Origin: Saccharopolyspora soli
GTDB lineage: Bacteria > Actinomycetota > Actinomycetes > Mycobacteriales > Pseudonocardiaceae
Reading direction: 5' to 3'
Assembly (NCBI RefSeq): GCF_022678645.1
Contig: NZ_JALBWV010000077.1
Span: 1-37,792 of the forward strand
DNA length: 37,792 nt
Shown: piece after piece, positions 7,499-16,495 of the stretch
Position numbering within the stretch: the stretch's first letter is position 1
Layout of the letters: every line of letters starts with the position of its first letter
The notes under the pieces: generated by a model
The model's input: the letters and a program-made list of their open reading frames with translations, nothing else
Told to the model about the DNA's origin: nothing
The model's database searches: none
Program-made: the position numbers and the translations under genes

Positions 7499-8215
7499 TC
7501 AGGACATCGAGACCAGGCGGGCGCCGCCGTCGGCTTCGATGACCGTTCCAGTGATGTTCGGGTTGGTGGCCGCCAGGACCACCGCCTCGGCGACGTCGTC
7601 GGCCGCCGCGACCCTACCGACGGGCAGGGCCTGCGCGGCCTGGGCGAAGTACGCCGCGCGGGCGTTCTCCGGCAGGCCGCTCCACCACGGCGTGTCGACG
7701 ACGCCCGGCGAGACCGCGTTGACACGGATCGGTCCGAGCTCCACGGCCAGCGGCTTGACCAGCGCCTCCACCGCGCCGTTGAGCGCGGCGATGCCAGCCG
7801 TGCCGGGCATGCTCGCACGCGCCGTGATCGCGCTGAGCAGCGTGATCGAGCCGGATGGCGCGAGGTTCGGCAGCGTCGCCTGGAGGGTGGTCAGGTGCCC
7901 CCAGAGCTTCGCGTCGAAGGCCCGGCGCAGCGTCGCCAGATCCAGGTCGGCGAGCGGACCGACGCCTTCAGCACCGCTGAGCGCGATGACCAGCCAGTCG
8001 ATCGCGCCGACCGCCTCGACCACGGCGGCGATCTCCTCCCGGTTCCCGCCGTCCGCCCGGTGTCCGACCAGTTCCGGGTCGCTTACCGCGATGTCGTCGA
8101 GTTTCGCCTTGTCGCGGCCGACCACGTGGACGCTCGCGCCGCGGCCGCGCAGTCGGCGGGCAGTCGCCAGCCCGATGCCCGAGGTACCGCCGACGACCAA
8201 TGCGGTGTTTCCCAT
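7499..8215 (-). CDS. SDR-fold protein lacking the catalytic Tyr and Lys
   Basis: This is a Rossmann-fold short-chain dehydrogenase/reductase family protein of 238 residues. The N-terminal dinucleotide motif is intact (GGTSGIG, residues 9-15), and the C-terminal NAVSPGVVDTPWW segment and final ADGG are typical. The catalytic segment, however, reads SAITARASMPGTAGIAALNG: the Ser (128) is present, but the YxxxK positions are Ile142 and Asn146. Classical oxidoreduction is therefore doubtful; it may bind NAD(P) as a sensor or use other residues. The ATG at 8215 is preceded by GGAGA; an ATG at 8227 is possible. It is divergent from a TetR regulator gene with an operator-like palindrome between them, so it is probably that regulator's target. 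Confidence 0.85.
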   Translation of the reverse strand: MGNTALVVGGTSGIGLATARRLRGRGASVHVVGRDKAKLDDIAVSDPELVGHRADGGNREEIAAVVEAVGAIDWLVIALSGAEGVGPLADLDLATLRRAFDAKLWGHLTTLQATLPNLAPSGSITLLSAITARASMPGTAGIAALNGAVEALVKPLAVELGPIRVNAVSPGVVDTPWWSGLPENARAAYFAQAAQALPVGRVAAADDVAEAVVLAATNPNITGTVIEADGGARLVSMS

Positions 8216-8237
8216 TTCAGTCTCCATTTCGAACCGG

Positions 8238-8248
8238 TACGTCTCGTA
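8238..8248. promoter_or_regulatory. operator-like palindrome TACG-TCT-CGTA
   Basis: TACGTCTCGTA is a perfect inverted repeat with a 3-nt spacer in the 59-bp gap between the divergent SDR and TetR genes. It is the natural candidate for a TetR operator controlling both genes. This is inferred from position and symmetry only. Confidence 0.45.
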
Positions 8249-8274
8249 TTTATTCTAGGCTAGCATCGTCGGTG

Positions 8275-8871
8275 ATGAACGAGCCATCCGTCACACGTCC
8301 CGGCCGCAAGCGGAGCGAGCAGAGCAAGGCGGCGATCCTGGCCGCGACCATCGAACTCGTCGCCGAGATCGGTTACGCAGGTCTGACGATCGAGGGCATC
8401 GCGAAGCGCTCCGGTACGGGGAAGCAGACGATCTACCGCTGGTGGCCATCGAAGGCCGACGTGCTGCTCGACGCCGCGGCCACCAAGGCCGACCTGCACA
8501 TCCCGATCCCGGACGAGGGCGACTTCGCCGCCGACCTCCGCGCGTTCCTCACCGCCACGTACGCGCTCGGCCGAGAACCGCGGGTCATGGCGATGCTGCG
8601 GGCGCTGATGGCCGAGGCGCAGATCAACGCCGAGTTCGGCGAGCGGTTCCGGACCGAGTTCCTGCAACGGCGCCGGGACGCGCTCGGCGCGATCCTCGAT
8701 CGCGCTCAGCAGCGCGGCGACCTGCCGCCGGGCGTCTCCCCGGAGACCATCACCGACATCGTCTTCGGCACCCTCTGGTACCGAGTCCTCGCCGCCGCGG
8801 GAACTCTCGACGACCGACTGGCCGACGAGCTGATCGCCGTCCTTACCGAGCCGAGCGGCAGCAGCCTGTAA
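8275..8871 (+). CDS. TetR/AcrR family transcriptional regulator
   Basis: This is a DNA-binding repressor-type protein of 198 residues. The N-terminal helix-turn-helix is clear: AAILAATIELVAEIGYAGLTIEGIAKRSGTGKQTIYRWWPSKADVLLDA (about residues 19-67). The ligand-binding C-terminal half (DLRAFLTATYAL...VMAMLRALMAEAQ...ERFRTEFLQRRR) resembles the TetR_C_11-type domain. The ATG at 8275 was chosen over the upstream extension because the extension runs through the intergenic palindrome and into the divergent gene. It lies 59 bp from the SDR gene and probably represses it and itself. The effector cannot be predicted. Confidence 0.9.
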   Translation: MNEPSVTRPGRKRSEQSKAAILAATIELVAEIGYAGLTIEGIAKRSGTGKQTIYRWWPSKADVLLDAAATKADLHIPIPDEGDFAADLRAFLTATYALGREPRVMAMLRALMAEAQINAEFGERFRTEFLQRRRDALGAILDRAQQRGDLPPGVSPETITDIVFGTLWYRVLAAAGTLDDRLADELIAVLTEPSGSSL

Positions 8872-9075
8872 GCCTGCAAGTGCCAGGGCGCGTCCTTGAC
8901 CTTGCGCTGCGCGCCGGTACGGGTGGCGAACGTGGCGATCCACCGCGGCATGCGACTGTCCACAGTGCTCTGCGTGTTCCTGACCGGGGAACTCGCCTGG
9001 GATGGCGCGGTGACGCTGATGGTCGATGCGGACAACGAGCGCGCGCTCAAGGGCTCGGCTACCGGTACCGCGCGG

Positions 9076-10719
9076 TCAGCGCGTTGGCCGGATGAGCTTG
9101 CCGGGGTTGAGGATGCCCGCCGGATCGACGGCCTTCTTCGCCGCCGCCAGCACCGCCTCGCCGATGTCGCCGATCTCCTCGCTCAGCCACGGCAGGTGAT
9201 CGGCGCCGATCGCGTGGTGGTGGGTGATCGTGCCGCGTCCGGCGATGGCCTCCGATGCGGCCGTTTTCGCACGCTGCCACTGCCCGAGGGGATCCTCGGC
9301 GTCGCGCGCCGCCAGCACCGTGAAGTACAGCGACGCACCCGTCTCGTAGGCGTGCGAAAGGTGGCACATCACGATCGGCGACCTACCGTTGACCTGCAAG
9401 TTCCGCACCAGTGCCGTCCGCACGGCGGAGCGCAGTTCGCTGAGCCCGCTCCAGTGCGTCGCGGTCTCCAGCGTCTCGACGCACACACCGCGGTCCAGCA
9501 GGGCGTCCCGCTGCCGCGGCCCGGAGAACCGATGCGCTCGCCAGGATTCGCCGACTGGACGGCCGAGGCGCACCGTGCGGACGTCGCGCAACGCGTGCAA
9601 GGTCGCGGCACGCCGCTGCTTCAGCTCAGCGCGCGAACCGGCGTCCCAACCGAGCACCAACAGGCAGGGCTGCCGGATTCCCTTGCCCCGCAAGAGGGTC
9701 TTCAACCCGCGAGCCTTGACCCCGCCGGAGAGCTCGAACTGCACCTCGGTTTCGTCCACATCGGACAACCGGGTCACCTCGGCCAGCACGCGCTCCTGCG
9801 CGAGGGTGCGCACCGCGTCCACCCCGGCCTGCCAGCCGTCCAGCACCAGCGCCTCGTACCGGCTCCGAACCGGCGCGGGCCGAACTCGCAGGGCCACCTC
9901 GGTGATCACGCCGAGCGCGCCCTCGCTGCCGATCACGAGCTGGCGCAGATCGGGACCGGCCGCCGAAGCCGGTGCCACCCCGAGCCGCCACTCGCCGACC
10001 GGGGTCGCCAGCCGGATGCCCTGCACCATCTCCTCGAATCGGCCGTAACCCGCCGATGCCTGACCGGCCGACCGGGTCGCGGCGAATCCGCCGATGGTGG
10101 CCCGCTCGAACGACTGCGGGAAGTGGCCCAGCGTGAATCCGTGCGCGCCCAGCGTTGCTTCCGCGTCCACCGCACGCATTCCGGCCTGCACCACCACGAT
10201 CCGCGAGCCGGGGTCGAGCGAGACCACCCGGTCCAGCCGGGCCAGGTCCAGCGCGACCACCGCGGCCTTGTCGCCGCGCTGCGCATCGACACCGCCGACC
10301 ACCGAAGTGCCGCCGCCGAACGGGACGACGGCGATGTCGTACCGGCCGCAGATCTCCAGAACCCCTTGCACCAGAACGGGATCCGCAGGCAGCAGCACCG
10401 CGTCGGGAACCGCGAACCGAGTACCGTCGCGTCGCCGGAGGAGGTCGGAGTAGGACAGCCCACCGGCCCGGCCGAGCCGCGCGACCTCGTCGGTCAGCAC
10501 GTGCTGCTCGCCGATCAGCGCCGCGAGTTCGGCGCGGGCCGCCTCGGGCAAGGCGCTTTCGGGGACGTCGAGCAGCGAGGCGGGCACCGCTGGAGTCGCG
10601 GTCTCCGCCAGCCCGATGCGTTGCCGCAGCCAGCGCAGCGCGGCTGCGGACAACGGCGCAGCCGCCGCACCCGATGGGGTCCAGCTGCCGCGGAGGGTGT
10701 GTTCGATCAGGCCGCTCAC
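9076..10719 (-). CDS. FAD-binding oxidase, alkyldihydroxyacetonephosphate-synthase-like
   Basis: This protein of 547 residues has the VAO/AGPS architecture. The FAD_binding_4 domain (about 100-285) contains PFGGGTSVVGG (133-143), HFPQSFERATIGGFAATRSAGQ and GSEGALGVITE (264-274). The FAD-oxidase C-terminal domain carries GTITHHHAIG (His500-502), the His triplet needed in alkylglycerone-phosphate synthase. That enzyme replaces the acyl chain of acyl-DHAP by a fatty alcohol, the committed step to ether lipids. D-lactate dehydrogenase-like activity is the main alternative. It starts at a GTG and is divergent from a TetR-glpD operon, the same arrangement as Rv2251, Rv2250c and glpD1 in Mycobacterium tuberculosis as I recall it. 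A flavoenzyme using DHAP-derived substrates beside GlpD makes metabolic sense. Confidence 0.88.
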   Translation of the reverse strand: MSGLIEHTLRGSWTPSGAAAAPLSAAALRWLRQRIGLAETATPAVPASLLDVPESALPEAARAELAALIGEQHVLTDEVARLGRAGGLSYSDLLRRRDGTRFAVPDAVLLPADPVLVQGVLEICGRYDIAVVPFGGGTSVVGGVDAQRGDKAAVVALDLARLDRVVSLDPGSRIVVVQAGMRAVDAEATLGAHGFTLGHFPQSFERATIGGFAATRSAGQASAGYGRFEEMVQGIRLATPVGEWRLGVAPASAAGPDLRQLVIGSEGALGVITEVALRVRPAPVRSRYEALVLDGWQAGVDAVRTLAQERVLAEVTRLSDVDETEVQFELSGGVKARGLKTLLRGKGIRQPCLLVLGWDAGSRAELKQRRAATLHALRDVRTVRLGRPVGESWRAHRFSGPRQRDALLDRGVCVETLETATHWSGLSELRSAVRTALVRNLQVNGRSPIVMCHLSHAYETGASLYFTVLAARDAEDPLGQWQRAKTAASEAIAGRGTITHHHAIGADHLPWLSEEIGDIGEAVLAAAKKAVDPAGILNPGKLIRPTR

Positions 10720-10722
10720 CAG

Positions 10723-10770
10723 TACAGTGTTACATGTGGCGTCGCAATGTCACAGCTCGCAGTGTCACAG
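10723..10770. promoter_or_regulatory. shared divergent promoter and TetR-type operator
   Basis: TGTTACAT (10728-10735) and ATGTCACA (10747-10754) form an inverted repeat with 7 of 8 matches, and TGTCACAG occurs at 10748-10755 and again at 10763-10770. On the plus strand TACAGT (10723-10728) could be a -10 element placing the transcript start at the GTG at 10736. On the minus strand TAACAC (10733-10728) sits similarly 8 bp before the GTG at 10719. Both mRNAs would then be leaderless. This is inferred. Confidence 0.45.
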
Positions 10771-11437
10771 CACCGAGCGCGAGGTCCGCGCGGCACCGAA
10801 CCGGGTCGGTGAGGCCGACCTGCTGCGCGCGGCGCGGGAGTGCGTGCTCGCCAACGGCGTCCGGCGCACCACGTTGACCGACATCGCCCGCCGCGCCGGG
10901 GTCAGCCGGATGACGCTGTACCGGCGGTTCCCCGACGTCGACAGCCTGGTCACCGCGTTAATGACAGTGGAGTTCCGGGAGATCCTGCAACTGGCCAGCG
11001 CCGAGCACACCACCGGCACCGCACGGCACCGCCTGGTCACCGCGACGGTGCACGGCGTTCGGCTGCTGCAATCGGCACCGCTGTTGCAGCGGGTCCTGGA
11101 GACCGATGCCGAACTCCTGCTGCCTTACCTGGTCGATCGGCTCGGCAGCACCCAACTCGTCGCCGAGGGCTTCCTCCGCGAATACCTCGTGCAGGGGCAC
11201 GCGGACGGGTCGATCCGCCGTGCCGACTCCGCTGTCCAGGCGCGCGCCCTACTGCTGCTGGTGCAGTCGTTCGTCATCTCCACCGGCCCGGCCGCCAGCG
11301 GCATCGACCCGGCGGCCCTGACCGCCGAACTCGCCCGGCTGCTCGACGCGGCCCTGCGCCCGGAGGTCTCCGATGCCGACCTCCGCAATCCTGGGACGCC
11401 CGCTGGTACCACACCGATCCGCCCGGAGTTCCGATGA
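10736..11437 (+). CDS. TetR family transcriptional regulator
   Basis: A TetR-type helix-turn-helix covers roughly residues 24-72: DLLRAARECVLANGVRRTTLTDIARRAGVSRMTLYRRFPDVDSLV. The helical C-terminal half follows. No ribosome site is visible. In-frame GTG codons at 10727 and 10736 are the only starts left, because further upstream the frame runs into the divergent oxidase gene. I chose 10736 (233 residues) because a possible -10 element predicts transcription starting there. The stop overlaps the glpD start by ATGA, so the two genes are translationally coupled. Its likely targets are its own operon and the divergent AGPS-like gene through the shared operator. The ligand is unknown; a glycerol-phosphate or acyl compound would fit. 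Confidence 0.85.
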   Translation: MASQCHSSQCHSTEREVRAAPNRVGEADLLRAARECVLANGVRRTTLTDIARRAGVSRMTLYRRFPDVDSLVTALMTVEFREILQLASAEHTTGTARHRLVTATVHGVRLLQSAPLLQRVLETDAELLLPYLVDRLGSTQLVAEGFLREYLVQGHADGSIRRADSAVQARALLLLVQSFVISTGPAASGIDPAALTAELARLLDAALRPEVSDADLRNPGTPAGTTPIRPEFR

Positions 11438-13011
11438 TCACCACGCCGTTGCCCGCCGGTTCGCTGCGCGCCACCTCGCTGAACGCCGCGCGCCGAGCCG
11501 CCGATCTGTCCGCAGTGGCCGAAGAGCAGGTGGATCTGCTGGTGGTCGGCGGCGGGGTCACCGGCACCGGGGTGGCCCTCGACGCGGCAGCCCGCGGCCT
11601 GTCCGTCGCACTCGTCGAAGCCGAAGACCTCGCCTGGGGAACCTCGCGCTGGTCCAGCAAGCTGGTGCACGGCGGACTCCGGTACCTGGCCCACGGCGAC
11701 GTCACCCTGGCCCACGAAAGCGCCGCCGAACGCCACGTGCTGATGACGCGCACCGCGCCGCACCTCGTGCGGACGCTCCCGCAGCTCATCCCGCTGCACA
11801 GCAGCGTGTCGCGCCGCTCCGAGCTGCTGCTCGCCGCCGGGCTCCGCGCGGGCGACGCGCTGCGCCGAGCCGCTCGCACGCCGTCGGACGTGCTCCCGCC
11901 TCCCCGGCGGATCCCCGCCGCGGAGGCGCTCGCACTCGTTCCGGGCCTGCGCTCCGCCCAGCTGCGCGGCGGCCTGCTCGGCTTCGACGGCCAGCTCGTC
12001 GACGACGCACGCCTGGTCGTCGCGCTCGCGCGCACCGCCGCTGGCTTCGGTGCGCGCATCCTCACCCGGCTGCGCGTGCAGCGGCTCGACGGCGATGGGG
12101 CCGACGCGGTCGACCAGCTCAGCGGCGCTCCGCTGCGGATCCGGGCTCGGTCGGTGGTGAACGCGACCGGTGTCTGGGCCGGGGAGCTGGCACCGGATGT
12201 CCGGCTGCGACCGTCGCGCGGCTCGCACCTGGTGGTCGACGCGGATGCCGCCGGGATCGCCGGAACCGCGCTGATCGCGCCGATGCCGGGTGGCGCGGGC
12301 CGGTTCCTGCTGCTCCTGCCGCAGCCTGACGGCCACGCCCTGCTCGGGTTGACCGACGAGCCGGTGCCCGGCCCGATCCCGGCCGTCCCGGAGGTCCCGC
12401 AGTCCGATGTGGACTTCCTGCTGGCGGCGGTTCGCGATCTGCTCGGGCAGCCGTTGGGGCGCGAGCACGTGCTCGGTTCGTTCGCCGGACTGCGCCCGCT
12501 GCTGGAGCAGCCGCGGCGCAAGCAGTCGGCCGACCTCTCCCGCAGGCATGCCGTGCTGACCTCACCGGATGGCGTGGTGACCGTGGTCGGCGGGAAGCTC
12601 ACCACCTACCGGAAGATGGCCGCCGACGCGGTTGATGCGGCGGTCGGCGCTGGTGGGCTCTCCGCCGGGCCGTCGCGCACCGCGGCCATCGCCCTGGTCG
12701 GGGCGGCGCCGCGACGCCACCTGCCCGACATCGAGGCAGCGGCGCGACTGGTCGCGAAGTACGGCACCGAGGCAGCGCGCGTCGCGGCGTTGGCCGAGCT
12801 GGACCCGGACCTGGCGGAACCGGTCGCGCCGGGCCTGCGGCTCACCGCCGCGGAGGTGCTGTGGGCGGTGCGGCACGAGGGCGCGCTGGACGCCGACGAC
12901 GTCCTGGACCGGCGCAGTCGCATCGGGCTGAACACCGCGGACCGCGAATCGGCCCGCTCGGCGGTCGAGGACCTCGTGGAACGCGCCCTGCACGGCGTCT
13001 CGGCCGGGTGA
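11434..13011 (+). CDS. glpD: aerobic glycerol-3-phosphate dehydrogenase
   Basis: This FAD-dependent enzyme oxidises sn-glycerol 3-phosphate to dihydroxyacetone phosphate and feeds electrons to quinones at the inner face of the membrane. The 525-residue protein shows the DAO Rossmann motif DLLVVGGGVTGTGVALDAAARGL (about 34-56), the GlpD signature GTSRWSSKLVHGGLRYL, NATGVWAGEL, and the late GGKLTTYRKMAADAVDA segment. The GlpD C-terminal cap domain is complete. The ATG overlaps the stop of the TetR gene by 4 bp. Its product DHAP is the precursor consumed in the ether-lipid route suggested for the divergent flavoenzyme. Confidence 0.95.
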   Translation: MITTPLPAGSLRATSLNAARRAADLSAVAEEQVDLLVVGGGVTGTGVALDAAARGLSVALVEAEDLAWGTSRWSSKLVHGGLRYLAHGDVTLAHESAAERHVLMTRTAPHLVRTLPQLIPLHSSVSRRSELLLAAGLRAGDALRRAARTPSDVLPPPRRIPAAEALALVPGLRSAQLRGGLLGFDGQLVDDARLVVALARTAAGFGARILTRLRVQRLDGDGADAVDQLSGAPLRIRARSVVNATGVWAGELAPDVRLRPSRGSHLVVDADAAGIAGTALIAPMPGGAGRFLLLLPQPDGHALLGLTDEPVPGPIPAVPEVPQSDVDFLLAAVRDLLGQPLGREHVLGSFAGLRPLLEQPRRKQSADLSRRHAVLTSPDGVVTVVGGKLTTYRKMAADAVDAAVGAGGLSAGPSRTAAIALVGAAPRRHLPDIEAAARLVAKYGTEAARVAALAELDPDLAEPVAPGLRLTAAEVLWAVRHEGALDADDVLDRRSRIGLNTADRESARSAVEDLVERALHGVSAG

Positions 13012-13049
13012 CGCCCCATTCGAGCGGTGAGTGGATCCGGATACGGATC

Positions 13050-13086
13050 GGCCCCGGTGACCGGCCGGGGGCCGGTGTCCGGGGCC
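13050..13086. terminator. GC-rich hairpin between convergent glpD and gltA
   Basis: The outer arms GGCCCCGG (13050-13057) and CCGGGGCC (13079-13086) are perfectly complementary, and the inner CCGGC/GCCGG pairs stack inside them. It lies 38 bp after glpD and 48 bp after the gltA stop, so it could end both transcripts. There is no U-tract, which is common in actinomycetes. Confidence 0.55.
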
Positions 13087-13134
13087 GCAACTGCTCGGTC
13101 GCGTCAGCGCCCGAGAAAGGATTCAGGTTTCGAT

Positions 13135-14439
<1,305 letters not shown>

Positions 14440-14824
14440 TCGGGAACCTCTCGCGCTCGTCGGGGTGCGCTGTGAAGACGACCAGCGTGTCCAGCCAAGC
14501 GGCAGGGCTGCGTTGTTGTCGCCCGCGCGCCGGTCGGGGTGTCCGAACCGCCGCCAGCACCACCCCGTTGGGGTCCTGTCAGTAGTCACGCTAGACCGCT
14601 GTGGGGTCCCAGCGCAGCAATCGCGTTTCGGCTTTTTGGCAGGTGGGACCACGATCACATCCCATCCGGCCGTTCGCGACCGCCGACCCTCGACACTCCG
14701 GAGCCGGACGGGCCGGTCATCGTGACCAACCAGCCCATCCGATCGGGCTAACCAGTGTTGGGATCAACGGCGGTGACGCGGTTGAGCTCACAGGGTGGTG
14801 TCGCGCACGTATTCGCCGGTCGGA
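14440..14824. other. intergenic region upstream of gltA
   Basis: This 385-bp stretch has no credible gene; the frames through it lack ribosome sites and known motifs. It must hold the gltA promoter, reading leftward. A weak inverted repeat (CGCTG...CAGCG) lies near 14597-14614. An AGCCC/GGGCT pair near 14732-14749 could be the end of the kinase transcript. I see no strong promoter consensus. Confidence 0.4.
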
Positions 14825-15757
14825 TCACCAGGACAGCTCGTTCGCCCACGGCGGCTCGGCGCCGGGGCGGGACACCGTGACCGCGGCCGCGGCAGCGGCG
14901 AAGCGCAGCGCCTGTTCCCACTGCGCGCGGTCGAGCGCGCGAACGGCGTCCGCCGAGAGCGCGTCGTGGCGGTGCAGCCAGGCCAGCAGCGCGGCCTGCA
15001 CGGTGTCGCCCGCGCCGATGGTGTCGGCCACCTGGGCGCGCACGCCCGGAACGGTCACCGGCTCCCCGTCGCCGGTCACCGCCGTCAGCCCGTCGGCTCC
15101 GCGGGTCAGCACCACCGCCGCCGGGCCGCGCCGCTGCCAGTCGCGGGCCGCTTCGAGCACGTCCTGGTCACCGGCCAACCACTCGGCGTCGTCGTCGGAA
15201 ACCTTCAGCAGGCCCACCGATGGCAGCCAGGCGGCGAACCGGGCACGGTAGGCGTCGGCGTCGGTGATCAGATCGGCGCGGATGTTCGGGTCCAGCGCGA
15301 TGAACCGGCCGCGTTCGGCTTCCCGGAACAGCACCTTCTCGTACACCGACGCGCCGGGTTCGAGCACCATGCCGAGGGTGCCCAGGCAGACCGCGGTGGT
15401 CTGCTCCGGCAGCGGCCGGTCCGCGACGAAGCGGGCGGCGGTGCCCTCGGTGTGGAAGCTGTAGCGGGCCGAACCGTTCTCGGCGAGCCCGACCACCGCC
15501 AGCGTCGTCGGCTCCGGACCGCGCTGCACCAGCTCGACGTCCACGTTGCAGGCGCGCAACCGCTCGAACAGCTTGTCGCCGAACTGGTCGGTGGACAGGC
15601 GGGCGAAGAACGCGACTGGAATCCCGAGTCGTCCCAAGGCGATGGCGACGTTGTACGGCCCGCCGCCGAGCCGCGGGTGCAGCGGTCCGAGTTCACCGTC
15701 CGCTGTGGACGGGTCCGGAACGAGGTCGACGAGCGCCTCGCCGCCGATGACGATCAC
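14825..15757 (-). CDS. PfkB family sugar kinase (fructokinase-like)
   Basis: This 310-residue ribokinase-fold kinase should transfer phosphate from ATP to a sugar, most likely fructose. The N-terminal PfkB motif GGGPYNVAIALGRLG (31-45) and the C-terminal anion-hole and catalytic motif DTIGAGDT (245-252, base Asp251) are intact. The ExGS/NxxE-like ATP site is also recognisable (LLKVSDDDAEWLAG). It starts at a GTG overlapping the TetR stop by GTGA, so it is translationally coupled to the regulator upstream. That pairing suggests the regulator controls sugar kinase as well as the divergent acyl-CoA dehydrogenase. Substrate identity is not resolvable here. Confidence 0.9.
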   Translation of the reverse strand: MIVIGGEALVDLVPDPSTADGELGPLHPRLGGGPYNVAIALGRLGIPVAFFARLSTDQFGDKLFERLRACNVDVELVQRGPEPTTLAVVGLAENGSARYSFHTEGTAARFVADRPLPEQTTAVCLGTLGMVLEPGASVYEKVLFREAERGRFIALDPNIRADLITDADAYRARFAAWLPSVGLLKVSDDDAEWLAGDQDVLEAARDWQRRGPAAVVLTRGADGLTAVTGDGEPVTVPGVRAQVADTIGAGDTVQAALLAWLHRHDALSADAVRALDRAQWEQALRFAAAAAAVTVSRPGAEPPWANELSW

Positions 15758-16374
15758 ATTTCCTCCACTTTGTGCTCAACTCCCGCACCTGCGGTCAGCC
15801 CGCCGAGCAGGAACTGCGATAACGCCGCGAAGGCGGCCGCGTCCGACAAGCCGGTGCGTTCGCCGAACTCACCGCGCTGGATGCCGACGATGGTGCGGCC
15901 GACCATCTCGCCGACGAACCCGGCGTGCACCTCCCGGAACACGCCCTGGCGCACGCCGGTGCGGATGAAACCGCGGATCCGGTCGGCGGCCGCGTGCGCG
16001 TTGGCCTCGTAGGTCGCGCGGGTCGAGAGGTTGGCGGCCATGTCGTCGATGAACTCGCGAGACGCCGGGCGCAGCGCCTCCGCCGCCGCTTCCAGGTACA
16101 CCCGCACCTTCTCCGGCACGTCCTCGGTCACCGCGACCCGCTGCTCGATGCGCTCCGTGGCGCACTTGAAGTAGTGCGCGACGACGCGGACCGCGAGCTG
16201 CTCCTTGCTGCCCGCCAGCGTGTAGAGCGTCGATTTGGAGCAGTGCAGCCGCGCGGCGAGGTCGTCGAGCGTGAAGTGCGCGAACCCCTCCGCGAGGAAC
16301 AGGTCGCGCAGCCGGTCCAGCAGCTCGGCCCGGCGCGCGTTCACCTGCCGATTGCGGCCTTGGGAGGTGGTCAT
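15754..16374 (-). CDS. TetR family transcriptional regulator
   Basis: This 206-residue regulator starts at the ATG at 16374. The N-terminal helix-turn-helix is RRAELLDRLRDLFLAEGFAHFTLDDLAARLHCSKSTLYTLAGSKEQLAVRVV (about residues 14-65), and the C-terminal helical domain resembles those of fatty-acid and acyl-CoA-sensing members. It is coupled by a 4-bp GTGA overlap to a PfkB kinase gene and divergent from an acyl-CoA dehydrogenase gene. The 120-bp gap holds three AGTACT boxes that are its likely operator. An acyl-CoA effector is plausible from context only. Confidence 0.88.
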   Translation of the reverse strand: MTTSQGRNRQVNARRAELLDRLRDLFLAEGFAHFTLDDLAARLHCSKSTLYTLAGSKEQLAVRVVAHYFKCATERIEQRVAVTEDVPEKVRVYLEAAAEALRPASREFIDDMAANLSTRATYEANAHAAADRIRGFIRTGVRQGVFREVHAGFVGEMVGRTIVGIQRGEFGERTGLSDAAAFAALSQFLLGGLTAGAGVEHKVEEM

Positions 16375-16434
16375 CGCTGGAAGCCTGCCACAGCACGTCG
16401 GCGGATTGCGCGGGTTCCCCCTGGTGGGACTTGC

Positions 16435-16474
16435 GAGTACTCTGGTAGATCCTACAGTACTCATATCAGTACTG
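16435..16474. promoter_or_regulatory. triple AGTACT operator between TetR and acyl-CoA dehydrogenase genes
   Basis: AGTACT occurs at 16436-16441, 16456-16461 and 16468-16473. The last two form a perfect inverted repeat CAGTACT-CATATC-AGTACTG (16455-16474), and the first is the centre of the palindrome GAGTACTC. They lie 6-60 bp before the AGGAGG of the dehydrogenase gene, where a repressor would block transcription. Confidence 0.6.
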
Positions 16475-16495
16475 GAACCAGGAGGGCGAACCGCC

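Noticed and set aside
8872..9075. Possible remnant of a diacylglycerol kinase or other gene between the TetR and AGPS-like genes
   Set aside because: Position would match the mycobacterial dagK neighbour, but I could not recognise any kinase motif in any frame.
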